Source: Microstegium vimineum
Lineage: Eukaryota; Streptophyta; Magnoliopsida; Poales; Poaceae
DNA length: 64,000 bases
Direction of reading: 5' to 3'
Assembly: GCA_022036555.1 (NCBI GenBank)
Contig: CM039120.1
Location: 27,432,227 to 27,496,226, forward strand
Part shown: positions 1 to 11,300 of the stretch, piece by piece
Position numbering within the stretch: position 1 is the first letter of the stretch
How the letters are laid out: the number at the start of each line of letters is the position of its first letter
Program-made: the position numbers and the translations under genes
Notes under the pieces: model-generated
Told to the model about the DNA's origin: nothing
The model's input: the letters and a program-made list of their open reading frames with translations, nothing else
Database searches by the model: none

Positions 1-689
1 CTCAAGTCGAGGTGCATTGGAGGCTCTGGAGCAGGTGTAGGAGCAGGAGCAGCTGCCTGTGTGCTCTGAGGTGCACGATCACCACACTTCAGGCCCTCAG
101 CACGAGTAGAGAGCTGAGAAGTCCGGGAGCGGGTGGTACGGCGAGTGGGAGCCACAAGAGGCACTGGAAGAACCTCATCGGCAGACTCTTAATGCCCTGT
201 CGGTATAGTAGAAGACACTATCTCTGACTGGTGTGTAGGTAGAGCCCATGGAGGGGAGCCGATTCGTACTGATCCCCGGCCACCACCTCGCTTTGCGCGG
301 TCCGCTATATCTTCTACTGCCTCGGCCTTTTCTACTTTTGTGAGCTTGCGGTTCTTCTTCTTAGGCTTCTCAAACAGTTGCTTCTTCCCCTTGTCCTTAG
401 GAGGAGGACGAGGGGGAGGAGTATCATCACCACCAAAGCCACTGACCGCTGGAGCACGACCCATCTCAGGCAATCAAAAGAACCACTGACACACTGTCAA
501 GATCAACTGAGAGAACGACTGCCCAACTGACAAGCAAGAGCTGCTAGAAACCACTGCCATAAAGATCACTGCCCACTGACAATCACTGCTCGACTCTGAC
601 AGAAGGCTTTGCCAAGCCACTGGACGGATCCTTTTGAGGCTTTGCCTCAATCCATACTTGCGAGCTTTGCCCCGAGTCTTAACTGCCAC
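1..689 (-). pseudogene. SIRE-1 distal (envelope-position) extra ORF, N-terminal part
   Basis: After pol, on the minus strand, an open frame runs from about 689 to 189 with one in-frame stop at 474-476. It then stops near 189, and proline/alanine-rich sequence can be read in shifted frame to the window edge. The first part is very basic (KTRGKARK near the start). The second part has a DTPPPRPPPKDKGKK stretch and a lysine-rich KKKNRKLTKVEKAEAVEDIADRAKR segment. SIRE-lineage elements are known to carry an additional, so-called envelope-like, ORF in this position, and position plus orientation suggest this is its start. No signal peptide or membrane segment is visible in what is present. The first codon on the frame is GTG rather than ATG, preceded by a T-rich stretch ending TAGCAG that could be a splice acceptor. 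Function unknown. Confidence 0.5.
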
Positions 690-1478
690 AGACTGCTGCT
701 AGAAAGAATATATAGGATATATATGCATATATAATACTAGAGATAAGATTCCATATGGAAGCAAGCATCTAGATAAGATAGAGAATGAAATCTGCCATGG
801 TACCTGAGGTAAGCGAGAGCGTCTAATCAAAGCAAAGCAATCTCTAAACCACACTCCACAAGGGGGTTCGCCAATTGAGAATCATAATTGACAATTTGAT
901 TTAGTGAATTGAAGTGAATTGAATGGAAGTTGATATATGGATTTTCAAGGAATTGAGATAGGGCATAACTAGATCGAAGTCTTGACAAAACGCGAAAACA
1001 ACGGTCAAGTGCATACCCTAGGCAGTGATGAGTTGATGACGACGACGAATCAAATTCGGCAAGTGGGCAAAGCGTCGAAACAAACCCGAATCTAGGGTTA
1101 GGCAAACCCTAGGGAGTAAAGCACTGAGGCTGGCTGATTTGGGGTTCAACCATAGCAGGGGTATCCTTGGTAGGGTGGAGGGCATGGAAAGGGGTGTGGT
1201 CGCTGGCGGGTGGTTCCCCGACGGCGTGCTTGTGGCGACGGCGGTGGTTGCGGTGGAGGAGCGGGCAAGTGGTGCTCAGCTGATGCGGTGGCGCTAAGGG
1301 CCGAGTAGGGGAGGCGCGGCGGAGCTCTGGTGAGGTGCTCACTAGCGGTAGTAGCGCGTGGGCGCGGGCGAGGGTGAGCATGGTGGACAGCGGAGCAGAG
1401 GAGACGCGATGTACGGAAGCGGTGAGATGGTAACTGCCAGCAACAGAGAACCTGCGGGTGGGTAAACACATGAAAAAC
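690..1478 (-). other. SIRE-1 non-coding distal region, no credible gene
   Basis: Between the basic extra ORF and the CCGGAC-rich block lies AT-rich sequence (about 690-1080) followed by a GC-rich stretch (about 1140-1478). Minus-strand frames in the GC-rich part (for example 1146-1577) are proline/arginine-rich compositional frames without a recognisable domain. Runs such as AACCCTAG near 1085-1115 look like untranslated leader sequence. It may contain introns or the leader of the distal ORF. I cannot place them. Confidence 0.4.
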
Positions 1479-1479
1479 A

Positions 1480-1830
1480 AGCTCCGGACTACTCTGCATG
1501 GTCCGGAGGACTGGTCCGACGGGTGGTTCGACGGTAGTTGACCAGAACTGTGTAAGGCTGACTAGAGCATCGGACACTTGAGTAATGGCCCGAAGGTGCT
1601 CCGGACGAGTGGTCCGACGAGTTGCTCTGAGTTAGAAGATTTTACGCAGGGAGTGATAGAGCTCCGGGCACTGATCCGGAGGTTGAGCGTCGGACTAAGG
1701 AGGGTGGTCTGATGGCTGACTAGAGTGAGAGGTTTATGAGCAGAGAGGACCCATGCTCCGGACTCTGGTCCGGAGGTAGGTGTCAGACTAAGACAAGTAG
1801 TCCGGAGGGTAGTCCGGAGCTTGTTTTGCT
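1480..1830. repeat. Degenerate CCGGAC/TCCGGAG repeat block in SIRE-1 distal region
   Basis: The motif TCCGGA or its one-base variants recurs about every 15-40 bases (for example near 1485, 1503, 1600, 1660, 1675, 1755, 1772, 1800, 1815), in both orientations because the core is palindromic. The same kind of block occurs in the U3 half of SIRE-type LTRs in this window (48180-48600, 51710-52140, 62705-63135). Here it lies in the internal distal region, not in an identified LTR. Confidence 0.7.
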
Positions 1831-2119
1831 TTGAATGTTTCCTGTTTTTCTCTCAAGTGTTTTTCTTAGCCAAACACCAACACAATACAGCAGAAAGAAA
1901 CACTTGTTGGCCTTGGCATAAGAACCATCTCTCAAACCCTCAATTTTAGAAATAGTTTTCCATAGGCTAGATTTAGTTGTCATATGAAAATAGTTCAAAA
2001 AAGCTCAAGGATCACCATAGGGGCACAAGTTGGGTATTAGTAACAACTAGAGCTTTGAATACTCCTTAGAGGATGATCAAACTTAACCGAAAAAAGCAAG
2101 AAGCAACACTCATGCAAAT
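1831..2119 (-). other. SIRE-1 internal non-coding sequence next to TAT-1 insertion
   Basis: AT-rich sequence, continuous on the minus strand with 41560-41778 once TAT-1 and one copy of CAAAT are removed. It joins the end of SIRE-1 pol to the distal region. The short frame at 1783-1998 shows no domain. Confidence 0.6.
2115..2119. repeat. Target-site duplication CAAAT, left copy (TAT-1)
   Basis: Five bases CAAAT directly precede the TGTTGACAC LTR end at 2120. The identical five bases follow the other LTR end at 41555-41559. This is direct evidence that 2120-41554 is one insertion unit. Confidence 0.95.
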
Positions 2120-3546
2120 TGTTGACACAAAATGTGACGTACTGTGCCTCACACATAGCAAGCCAGAAAGCGTGGCTTCAATCAGGTGCCCGGGTGTTTC
2201 GAAATCCGGAGAGGTGCCAGTTAGTTTGACCTGAAACTAATAAGGGATAAAAATCATTAGATATAAACTGGTACGTGCCGGATAAAACCAGATAGTTCCA
2301 TATATACGGCTCTGAAGCCATTTACAACGACATACAACTATAGAAGCTGTTTGCCAACAGGTCTTATTGATCATTCGGCTAAAATAATCATAGAGTACGT
2401 GAAAACATCGGTTGCCGAACGTGCATGCGTGGGAAAAGTACCTTTGGACAACGCACAATTAACTATGAATTCAAGCATAGCCAAGCTCGACAATTTAACC
2501 GAGTTGGGGTCCATGATGAAGGAACACATAAGTAAAGCATGAATCAAATTAATCTAAAGCTCGCATCCACCGCACGATGCCTAACTTTATCAGAGCTAAA
2601 ACATGATTAACATGCATGAACCCGCAACACGTAGCAATCTAGATCACACCAATTTGGCTATTATAAACACAGATCTATTTATAAAGCCATCATGAAAGCA
2701 ATAATTGTGTAGGTTTAAACAAATCTATAAGAAATAGAAAAGCCGAACCGTATCAATCTAGATTGGGCAAAAGAGTGTTACAAACATATAAAAGATTTAA
2801 ACATGCAACACGTGGTAAATTAATGAATCTATTAGATCTTGCCAAATCTAACAGTGTCGATAACTATCTTGCTTTTGCTAAGCATATCGAGCAAACACCT
2901 GCCGCACGGTATTTTATCGTAAACAAAACATAAGCAAAGACTTCCTGATTGTCAAGCAAGGATCCGCCACACAACCATTGAAAACAAACAACACTACTTG
3001 CATCAATATCTAAATCCACCACATGATAGTAGACATGATAACAAGGTTGCCGGGACTTACGGAGGTCGACAGATCGATGATTCCTCTTGAAGAACTCGAC
3101 GACACGACAAGAGGACTCGAAGTTGGCACGGGGCCGATTGTATTGATTTGGTTGTGAACATTTTTACAATAGCCAAGGGTTTATATTTATACCCCGGTCA
3201 TGACATGAGTCCTAAGAGGACACGGTTACAAAATATTAAAGGAAAAATACAATATCTTGACTTTAGTTTCCTTCGGAGTCTCCATTGCCTTAATCGCCGC
3301 GGCTGTCGTTATTGATTTGGCTCCTACTCGCCACCTTTGTCGCTCTGACGAAAACCGCCTTTCTTCCAAATAACCGATTGTGCAATCGATCGCCGAATTC
3401 GGGAATTAACCGACCGCACCGATATCTGCCGAACGTTTGCCGAATCTGAGAATTAACCGACCGCACGGATATCTGTCGAATGCTTGTCCCTGCAAATTCA
3501 CCATGCACTGGCCCACTCGTCATTGTGCAAAAATCCAGTGTTAACA
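2120..3546 (-). repeat. TAT-1 3' LTR (1427 bp)
   Basis: Near-identical along its length to 40126-41554 (1429 bp). A TATAAATAT box on the minus strand lies at 3183-3191, and the equivalent in the other LTR is at 41191-41199. By eye the two copies differ by scattered substitutions and a few 1-2 base indels. The frames inside (for example 3290-3559 minus) have no domain. Confidence 0.93.
3183..3191 (-). promoter_or_regulatory. TATA box in TAT-1 3' LTR
   Basis: TATAAATAT on the minus strand, the transcription direction of the element. It is conserved at 41191-41199 in the other LTR. Confidence 0.55.
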
Positions 3547-3548
3547 CA

Positions 3549-3557
3549 TGCCCCCTC
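3549..3557 (-). other. TAT-1 polypurine tract
   Basis: On the minus strand TTGAGGGGGCA lies two bases before the 3' LTR start, the expected place for the plus-strand primer of reverse transcription. Confidence 0.6.
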
Positions 3558-3694
3558 AATTTCGGGATAAAAACGTTTATTCCGATGTTGACCGCAAGCT
3601 CTACCTTTCCCCTAGGTCAATACTGTTCAACGCCGCAGCCGCCGCTCAAGAAATCCAGACCCCAGCTCATTTTCAAATCCATTCTGAATCTTCA

Positions 3695-6600
3695 ATGGCG
3701 ACTCCGGATGAAATCCCAGAGGTAAACTTCATTCACTCATATGCATTCGGCAATTTCTGATTAGTTTCCTCGCCTTTTTGCCCATTTATTCGTTTTTCCG
3801 ATCGCACTATTTTTGAAGGAATACAAGAATGAAATTTTGATCCCTATGCTGCAAACCCTGATTCTTACCTTCTTGGTCCCATGGGAAATCCTAATCCAAC
3901 TGAGATCATCGAGAAAGAAACTTTGAGGATTCCTTTCAAGTCTGGAGTTACCCCGCCAAACCAATGGTCAAACACTTTCAAGACTTGGCCGCTTCCCCCA
4001 ATAGCCGGATGGCAAAATTGGTACCAGAGGATGTTGGAAAAGAACAGCCAAGACATCTCCCATTGTCTAGAGTTATCTTTATCAGAAATGCCTAGAAACG
4101 AACCCCTCCTGATAGCAGCTTCTCATTTCTGGTCTAACGCTGTCAATGCTTTTGTCTTCGGCCATGGTATGATGACCCCTACTTTGGCCGATATATTTAT
4201 GATGACTGGCTTAAATGTGTCCAAACTAGTATATCCTTACCAGTATAAGGGAAAAAGCAAGCAGAGAGCTGTCAAATCCGGAGGTGGATGGGTCTGGTTT
4301 CTGAAAAGGAAAGCCGAGCCTTCATGAACATGTGGCTATCTAGGTTCATCTTCTGTGGAAAATCCAATGAGCCAACCCTAAATCACATGATAATGCTGAA
4401 GATTTAGCCGCAGACACACTAATCCCTCTTGGTAAATATCTTTTAGGATATGTTTACCATATGATGCATCAGATTACTGCTCAAATGTTCCATGGTAAGG
4501 AGATTTCCTGTGTGAGTGGTCCCTGGTAGTTTATTCAGATGTGGTTGCAAATCTATATGCATCAGATAGTGTTTGTACCCCTTCACAACTTAAGCTTTCC
4601 TTCGGTTAACTATACCGAAGGCAGCACAACAAAGACCAATAGCTGCTAATCCTATGGAGAAGCAGCATATTCCATCAGCATTGTCATGGACATTGGTCAC
4701 CTTTTCAAGCTATTTTTCAAGGGTTTTAACAATACACTCTGGCTTCCTTATAGAGAGAATGATAGTTTGAATCTCCCCTGCAAATTCAGCTATGAATCTT
4801 GCTATTCTCACAAGGTATCCACAGAAATTTTCAACTTCTTTATCAAGCCTTGCATCCTGCCAGCCGAATTCCATCATGGGAGAATGGTGAACCCCACTTA
4901 TGAATTCTACAACCCCAACATGGCATCCAAGCAATTAGGATGTGGATAGCTGCCCCCAAGACCTTTCTTCTCAACAATCATAAGGTATAGGGAGCTGATT
5001 ACCAATGAAACAGAAGCCAGAAAAGTTTTTGAACTTGGGCAAGATTTGTCAACATATGAACCTTCCCCATTTGGACTAGTGGATGCTGCCCACTGCCTTT
5101 TTTCTTCCTGGTGGCAAGAGTGGCATAATCATATCTTCAACATACCAGTGCACCCTTTATGCCAAGATTTGTATTCCCAATTTTCTTCTGATCGTGAGGT
5201 AACTTCATTGCACTAGTCATTTCCTATTTCTGGATTTATTTCCCATTCTAAAGTTCAACCATGTGTAGGATTTCGAGCCTATTCCTCCTATTAAAGCAGT
5301 GGATTATTATAAAGATGGGCCTAAACCTGCACTAGGCTTAAATGCTCCCACTCTGGCCATTTTCATGAAGACTACTGCAGCTTCAGCCACTATATCTTTA
5401 GGAGGGGAAGGCAAGAGTAAGACACTTGAGAATGTTCATGTGTTTAGAAGGGTCAGGTCCAAGAAAACCAAACGAGCCCTTAAGGTATGAATCTTTACTC
5501 AACAATAAATCTCACTCATCACCAACTTTAACTGCCCTCATATTAGTCACTTCGTGTTGCAGCCACATGTTGAAATCCCTAGATCAAGAAACTTTCAAAC
5601 AACAACAGTCATTCCTCCTCAAGCCCCTACTGAGGATGTAGATACTTACGAAGCTGAAGACACACAGACCCATGAAACTGAAAGTACAGACGCCCACAAA
5701 GCCTTCAAACACATTGGTACTGTTTGGCTAATCACTTTTTCTCTTTCATGAGGCATTTGTTCTTATCCCCATATTTTATCATTGCATTATCGAAAACAGA
5801 TAAAATTTTGGACGACCTAGCAGGAGAACATTCTTCTGGTCCGGCTCCAGATTCACCTTCTCTGGGCATCCAGTCAAGTCAAACAGGCCAAGGCACAGCA
5901 CATCCTGAGGCTCAATCAATTCAGCATGTAATACAGTACCTTAAACCATCTTTTCAGCACATTTTAGCCAATCGGCTAACACTCCTTCTCTCAAGAATAC
6001 TACTAAACTGACCACCAGTTACTCCTTCACTGTTGATGATTTCATCAGTGAAAAGGATGAAGAAGCCACCTCCCAGCAGACTCTATCAGTGGAAAATCAA
6101 GCCCGGCTGCAGGATATAGCTAATCTGCTGAACAAGGACATCAACATCTTGGTCCAAGATTCAGATTAGATAAAAGATGTCCTCGAGCTCATCAATCAAG
6201 ATCTTCCATTTTCCATCAAGGCTTCTTTGGAATCTGCAGCTCATCTTGATGATCACTTTGTTGTGGTGAAAAGAGCGAATAAAAACATAGCTTCCAGAAC
6301 TGTCCTGCAAGATAACATATCTCTGAAGAAACAAGAAGCTAGAGTCCTGCACTCCCAAATTCAGACTGCTAAGACTTTATTGGCAACTCTGGAACCGGAG
6401 CTGAAGACCATGGAGGATGAGAAAATTAGGCTAGAGGCTTGACTAGCCGAATTGAATGCCAAAATCCAATCTCACAAAGCCAAGATGATAGACTTGCCAA
6501 ATTCCATGGGGGTTGCTTCATCAAAGCTATCTGCTGTCCTTAAAGAAGACCAACAGCTCAAGGCAAAGCTGTCTAGCATCCAGAGCTCTGAAGATGCAGA

Positions 6601-6700
6601 CTAGAAGGCCCTAGACCAGGTCAACCGAATCAAGAATGAAGCCTTAGATGCCATTAATTAGCTATTGAACAAATAGGAATTCAGCTTGTAATAGGACAAG
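3695..6700 (+). pseudogene. Antisense plant-mobile-domain (PMD) gene of TAT-1, decayed
   Basis: A plus-strand, multi-exon gene antisense to gag-pol. Probable ATG at 3695 with donor GT at 3722. The main exon (about 3836-5198) encodes a PMD-like globular region (motifs GMMTPTLADIFMMTGL, FMNMWLSRFIFCGK, PLGKYLLGYVYHM) but has frameshifts near 3835, 4320, 4390 and 4500-4690, and a stop at 4325. Downstream GT-AG introns at 5199-5268, 5485-5562 and 5717-5799 keep phase. They join acidic/proline-rich exons to a C-terminal coiled coil (about 6000-6700) that has in-frame stops near 6168, 6440 and 6602. PMD proteins occur in plant Tat-type and Mutator-like transposons and in the domesticated MAIN/MAIL genes. 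Its promoter would have to lie near or inside the LTR. It is broken in this copy. Confidence 0.75.
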
Positions 6701-6966
6701 CATTGTACATTTTGTTTCCAATCGGATGTTCATACTCTTTATCTTCATACGTTTCTGTCTGTATGATAATGTAACCAGCTCTCATTATCTTCCCGATTAA
6801 AGCATAGCCGATTGCCTTTAGCGCTTCTGGTTAGAGACATACCCGACCGTTCCTGTCTTTCGAAATAGCCGAGCCACTCTTGACTTACCCGAGCCTGGCC
6901 CAGTCTAGCAACGGCCCATTTGAGTGGGAACACCCCTAATTCGTCGCTTGGTATTCTCATTCGGCT

Positions 6967-6974
6967 TATAAATA
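6967..6974 (+). promoter_or_regulatory. TATA box of the intact antisense gene
   Basis: TATAAATA lies 112 bases before the ATG at 7086, in a pyrimidine-rich leader that also holds AAACCCTAA at 7063-7071, a telo-box-like element common in plant 5' leaders. Spacing and context are those of a normal plant class II core promoter, reading antisense to TAT-1 gag-pol. Confidence 0.6.
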
Positions 6975-7085
6975 AACCTTCCGTCTTCCACCCTGTCAAC
7001 AGTTCCAATTAAGCAATCTCGCATCTGCCTTCCCCTCTTCTGCTCGAAGTCAATCCAGAGAGAAACCCTAACTCCTACAGTAGCA

Positions 7086-7955
7086 ATGGCGGGAGGTGAC
7101 AACCGCGGTAAGCGTCCTGCCGAAGGAGAACCCGAAGGGAGCCGAGCATGGCACAATCGGCAGCGCGGGTAAAAAATCATTTCTTGTTCTCTTGCATCTC
7201 CGCTTCTTGTTCACCCTCCTAACCCCGACTTCTTTCTTCATTCACCAGAATCAGGACCATCTCCACCAGCCATAGCATTCCTTTTCCCACGGCAACAACA
7301 GGTCAGCCAGTGAGTCGATTGCCTGTTTCCTTCGGGTCTTCAAACTCCTACCACTCCTAGCCTTGGGACTTAGGTTTGGGGTCGGATGCCACGGATGTCC
7401 CCTACACTCATTTGGAGGCGACCACCTTCAAGGGTGAAAGAGACGAGGCCCGAAGAGAGTTGGAGAAGACCTCCAAACAGTATGGCATCGACCAGCTTGA
7501 ATGGGAGGACCAGCGGAAGCAGGTTTGTGATGCCATTACCGGTTAGCAAAATGATTCCGTTTGAATCCCTCCTTTTTAATCATGTTTTCTTATTCGGTTT
7601 GTGTCTTCGTTCAGCGCTTTCTACAGAGAACGAACGCCTGAAAGCCACGGCGAACAAAATCGCCGACAAGGTCAATGCTCAAGGAGAGACCGCCGAGGCG
7701 CGCCTTGACAATGCGGACGACCGCATCCACCAAGTCGCCATTCATGGCGTGCACCACGGCGTGGCCCTGGGGCTGGCGGCAATGACCACCCAATGTGATG
7801 AGGACTTCTTCGTCCAACCAGTCAGCTTTCGTGGTCAAGTGCCTCCAGAAAATGTTGAAGACATTGACGATCTTCTGGAGAGCTACAAAGATCATGCGAC
7901 CGCCCTTCCTGAGATCACGGATGCCCAGACCGTCCTCAACAGGTTGTTTGACTAG
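7086..7955 (+). CDS. Intact four-exon antisense gene of TAT-1 (predicted 214-residue protein)
   Basis: I reconstruct four exons, 7086-7168, 7249-7301, 7374-7541 and 7615-7955. Their three introns (80, 72 and 73 bp) all begin GT and end AG, and the phases (2, 1, 1) fit exactly. Total CDS is 645 nt, ending TAG at 7953. The protein starts MAGGDNRGKRPAEGEPEG, has a charged helical middle (GERDEARRELEKTSKQYG, then STENERLKATANKIADKV) likely to form a coiled coil. It ends in a conserved-looking globular segment (VAIHGVHHGVALGLAAM, then PENVEDIDDLLESYKDH). There is no catalytic motif, signal peptide or membrane helix. It lies just downstream of the PMD pseudogene, antisense and next to the integrase end. 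I do not recognise a named family. Similar small helical proteins are annotated as hypothetical in grasses. Exon 2 is the least certain. Confidence 0.72.
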
Positions 7956-8181
7956 TAGCTTGTAATTAGGAATCTTATGTAAAAAACCTTGTCCTGTGAA
8001 ATACTTGTGATTCCCACTGCTTCTCTCCCTTTGAATTTTTCTGAGAACAGTCAGTCTGAAGAATGCCTGTATGATGTGTTTAATTTTTTGCTCTAAAGGC
8101 GACACGTACCGTGTTGGCTATTCTCTGCTAAAGGTGATACCTCCATATCGGCTATTCGTGTATAAAACTCCTTAAGTCTGT
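7956..8181. other. 3' region of antisense gene and gap to integrase end
   Basis: AT-rich sequence between the plus-strand stop at 7955 and the minus-strand integrase stop at 8182. It presumably holds converging 3' untranslated regions. No clear poly(A) signal could be chosen. Confidence 0.4.
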
Positions 8182-8306
8182 TTATGCTCCAACCTGAACA
8201 CTGGGATAAAATCTCTTAAGAAATCTTCCATTAATAGCTCTAGCAAACTCCTGTCCTAGAAGACTCTTTAAAATATACGCATTGCCAGGTGCATACCTTT
8301 CTACCC
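8182..8306 (-). pseudogene. TAT-1 integrase C-terminus (3' fragment of split gene)
   Basis: On the minus strand this encodes YAPGNAYILKSLLGQEF and AINGRFLKRFYPSV before a stop, the usual end of gypsy integrase after the GPF/Y module. The remainder of the integrase is at 33862-34912, and the frame resumes exactly once TEK-1 and one TACCC copy are removed. This proves the insertion and fixes TAT-1 polarity. Confidence 0.88.
8302..8306. repeat. Target-site duplication TACCC, left copy (TEK-1)
   Basis: TACCC directly precedes the LTR end TGTAGCACCC at 8307. The matching copy is at 33857-33861. Confidence 0.95.
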
Positions 8307-11300
8307 TGTAGCACCCAGTTTTGCAAAGAAAAACTAAGTACATCATACGTGTGTGCCCAGGATGTCCAAACAAACATATACTCACAAATTGAAGAATACC
8401 AAAGTAAAGTACTTTATTACATCGATATTCATTACATTATTACATCATATCATAGAGTACAACATAAAGGTGAATTAGCCACAGGGACATTGACTAGGAG
8501 ACATCAACTAGAAGTCCTAGACATCCTCTGGAAAGACCTCAAAGCCATCATCTGGTACCCATCTGGGATTTTCATTGTATAAAACAAGTGTAAGCATACC
8601 ACAGCTTAGCAAGAGTAACCAGGGTACTAAAGGCTCAAAAAGGCTTGACACTGTTTGACTGCGTTTAGCAATTTTAGTTGGTCAAGTTTTATTAAACAAG
8701 TATAATACTTTAGTGAGAAAAACTCATCCCAAGTGATTAAGTCATTAAGCAATATTAACATCATTCCCAAACATCCATGTAACCCGAGTAACTGCTATCA
8801 AGAAGGATCTAGGTCGCTCGTATCCGTGAGCACGGCTATCATGATAGGTTTACACTCTGCAGAAGTTGTACATCTTTGCCCCGAAGCCGTGATTCCCATA
8901 TGTCGGGGTTAGCCAGACCCACAGTGCCTTTACCTAGGAAGCGTGGTAGGGTTTCACTACATAACCTTTCGCTAATAAACTCTAACAAGTTAGGGCCGCA
9001 AGGCTAATGTCTAGTATGCATGGGTGTTCTCCTTCTTGTGGCTCGTATGGTCGCAGCACTACGCATGCCTCCAAGATAGGAAAACCGCCAAACATCACTC
9101 GACCCTCCCCTCATGCGCCAAATAAATGGTAACCTCTAACAAGCTAGTAATATACTAGGTAATTAGTTAAAGTCAGATCCATATAACACTCGGGGTAGCA
9201 CGACCTTCCTAGGTGGCCGCTTCGGGGAAGTTCCTATGGAGAGGTACTAAAGCAACAAAACCCGTGGTTTAGCCCCCTTTATCATGTTGCTAAAAAGCCT
9301 CATTTTACATTTGTTCCATAAGTCCATTAGTCAAGTTAAGCATTTGTCATTGTAAGCATAACACATCTAGCCATAATGCAACTACTTCCCATAGGTAATC
9401 AAGGTATAAGGATCAAAGTTCTAGTATATGAAAGCCTTTGGTTTGTCAAATTAAATGGACTCATGCATAAATAAAAGGTGAATTAAGGTTACATAGGTGC
9501 AAGGGGCCTTAGTTACACTTGCCTTTCTCCAAAGGTTCCTGCTGGTCCTGCTGGTAAAAGCTCAGATTCTCAACTCAACTTGCTCACTCCCTTCTAAACA
9601 TCAATCAAACACCATACAAAATATTCCAAGCCATCCAATACATGCAAACAATTAGAGTTTAATTAGAACAGTATACCAAATAGTATAAACAGAGGATGAA
9701 AAGCTTTTAAAAATATTCTATAAGATTCTATGATCACATGGGCGGCGAAATTCACTCTAATCGGATTTAAAATGAGTGAGATATGCATGTTTAAAGGTTT
9801 CAATGGCATTTCTGTAATTAGACCGAACTATATTTGAATTAAAACAATTAATTTCTGTTCTAAAACCGGCTACGGAGCGCGGGTCCTATTTTTCAAAATA
9901 GCAGGGGCCAAAACGAGTAAAAACAGGACGTGATTTAAAGGAATTAAAACAGGAGTGGAGTGCGGGTTGATTCTCGGAAAGTACAGGGACTTGAGTGTAA
10001 AAGGGGCAGAGCCTGTCGGTGCTGACCTGGTCTCTGCTGACGCAAGCGTGACGGGAGCGCCATGTGGCGTTGTGCAAGTGGTGCGGGTGTACCGCATAGT
10101 GCGTGGACCGGCCGGTGTGTGTGCGGGGCCAGTGGTCCACGGGTGCACGGTGCACCGACCACATAACCCCGAAGGGGTATCTAATCCTAGCCACTGAGAT
10201 CTGATCAGACGGGTGTAAGGGAAAGGGAAGTTTCCCCCTCTCGACGCACGGCGGCGCCATGGAACCCGACGGCGCGAGCTCGCCGGAGAACACTGGTGTG
10301 GCGTTTCCGACCATCTCCGACTCAACCAAGTGCACAGAAAGGACTCACATGTTCGTGCGAGTTCAGTGGTGTGCTTGGGTGAGGCTTTGGCCGGCCGGGA
10401 CGGTGCGTTCGTGGCTGCGCCATGGCAGGTGAGCTCTGTGGTGAGTGGACAAGGCGATTTAGTGCATTAGAGGTTGAATCGAGAGCACGGTGAGGTGCGT
10501 TGTGCCCGTGTGAAGGTAGTGGGGTGCTCGGTTGAGGCCAAAACCCATGGGTGTGAGGTGACCGCGGCGGTGCCATCGTCGGCGGCCGCTGTGTTCATCG
10601 ACTCGGGGCCTATGGTGCCTAATCAACCGAATTAAAGGGATGGGGAGGGAGAGGGACTGACCGCGAGCGAAGCCAAGGCGGTGTCGATGTCCGTGCGTGC
10701 TCCAATCGGTCCAACGATGAATGGCGGCGGACTGTGACATGAGAGACGACACGGTAAGCGCCGATTCGGCAAAACAAGAGGTCAGAGAGGCCGATGAGGA
10801 GCGTTATAGACGCATGGTACCACTGCGGACCTCCTCGAGTGCTCAACGATGGCGTAGGGGCTCTGGAACGGTCAGAATGACGGTGCGGTAGTGGTGTGCA
10901 GTGCGCGGACAGAGCGAGAGTAGGGGAGGGAGGGAGCTCCTATGGCGGGCTTTATAGATCGAGTGGGGCGGTGATCGTGGGGTCATTTTCGGCAGGTCGT
11001 CAGGGCGGTTGTCATGGAGTCCTTGATGTTGGCGTCAAACGCCTTCCATCGGAGGAGGAGGGGCGGTGAAGAGGGGTGGCATCAGCGCGCGCCGAGGAAG
11101 AAGGAAAGGGCAAGGGTGCGGCTGACGAGTGGGGATGACGGGGCAGTGAGAGAGAGAGAGGGGGTGCAGTGCTGGCTTTGGCGCCGACAAGTGGGGCCCG
11201 CAGTGCAGAGGGAGGGAGAGAGGATGCGGGAGAGGGAACGCTTCGCATGGGCCTTGGCCTTGGGTCGGCTCGGTTGGGCCGAGGTAGAAAGGGTGCGAGT

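Noticed and set aside
9870..10846. Long proline/arginine/histidine-rich minus-strand frames, repeated at 32622-33604
   Set aside because: They lie in the GC-rich half of the TEK-1 LTRs, overlap in several frames and carry no domain; GC-rich DNA is poor in stop codons.
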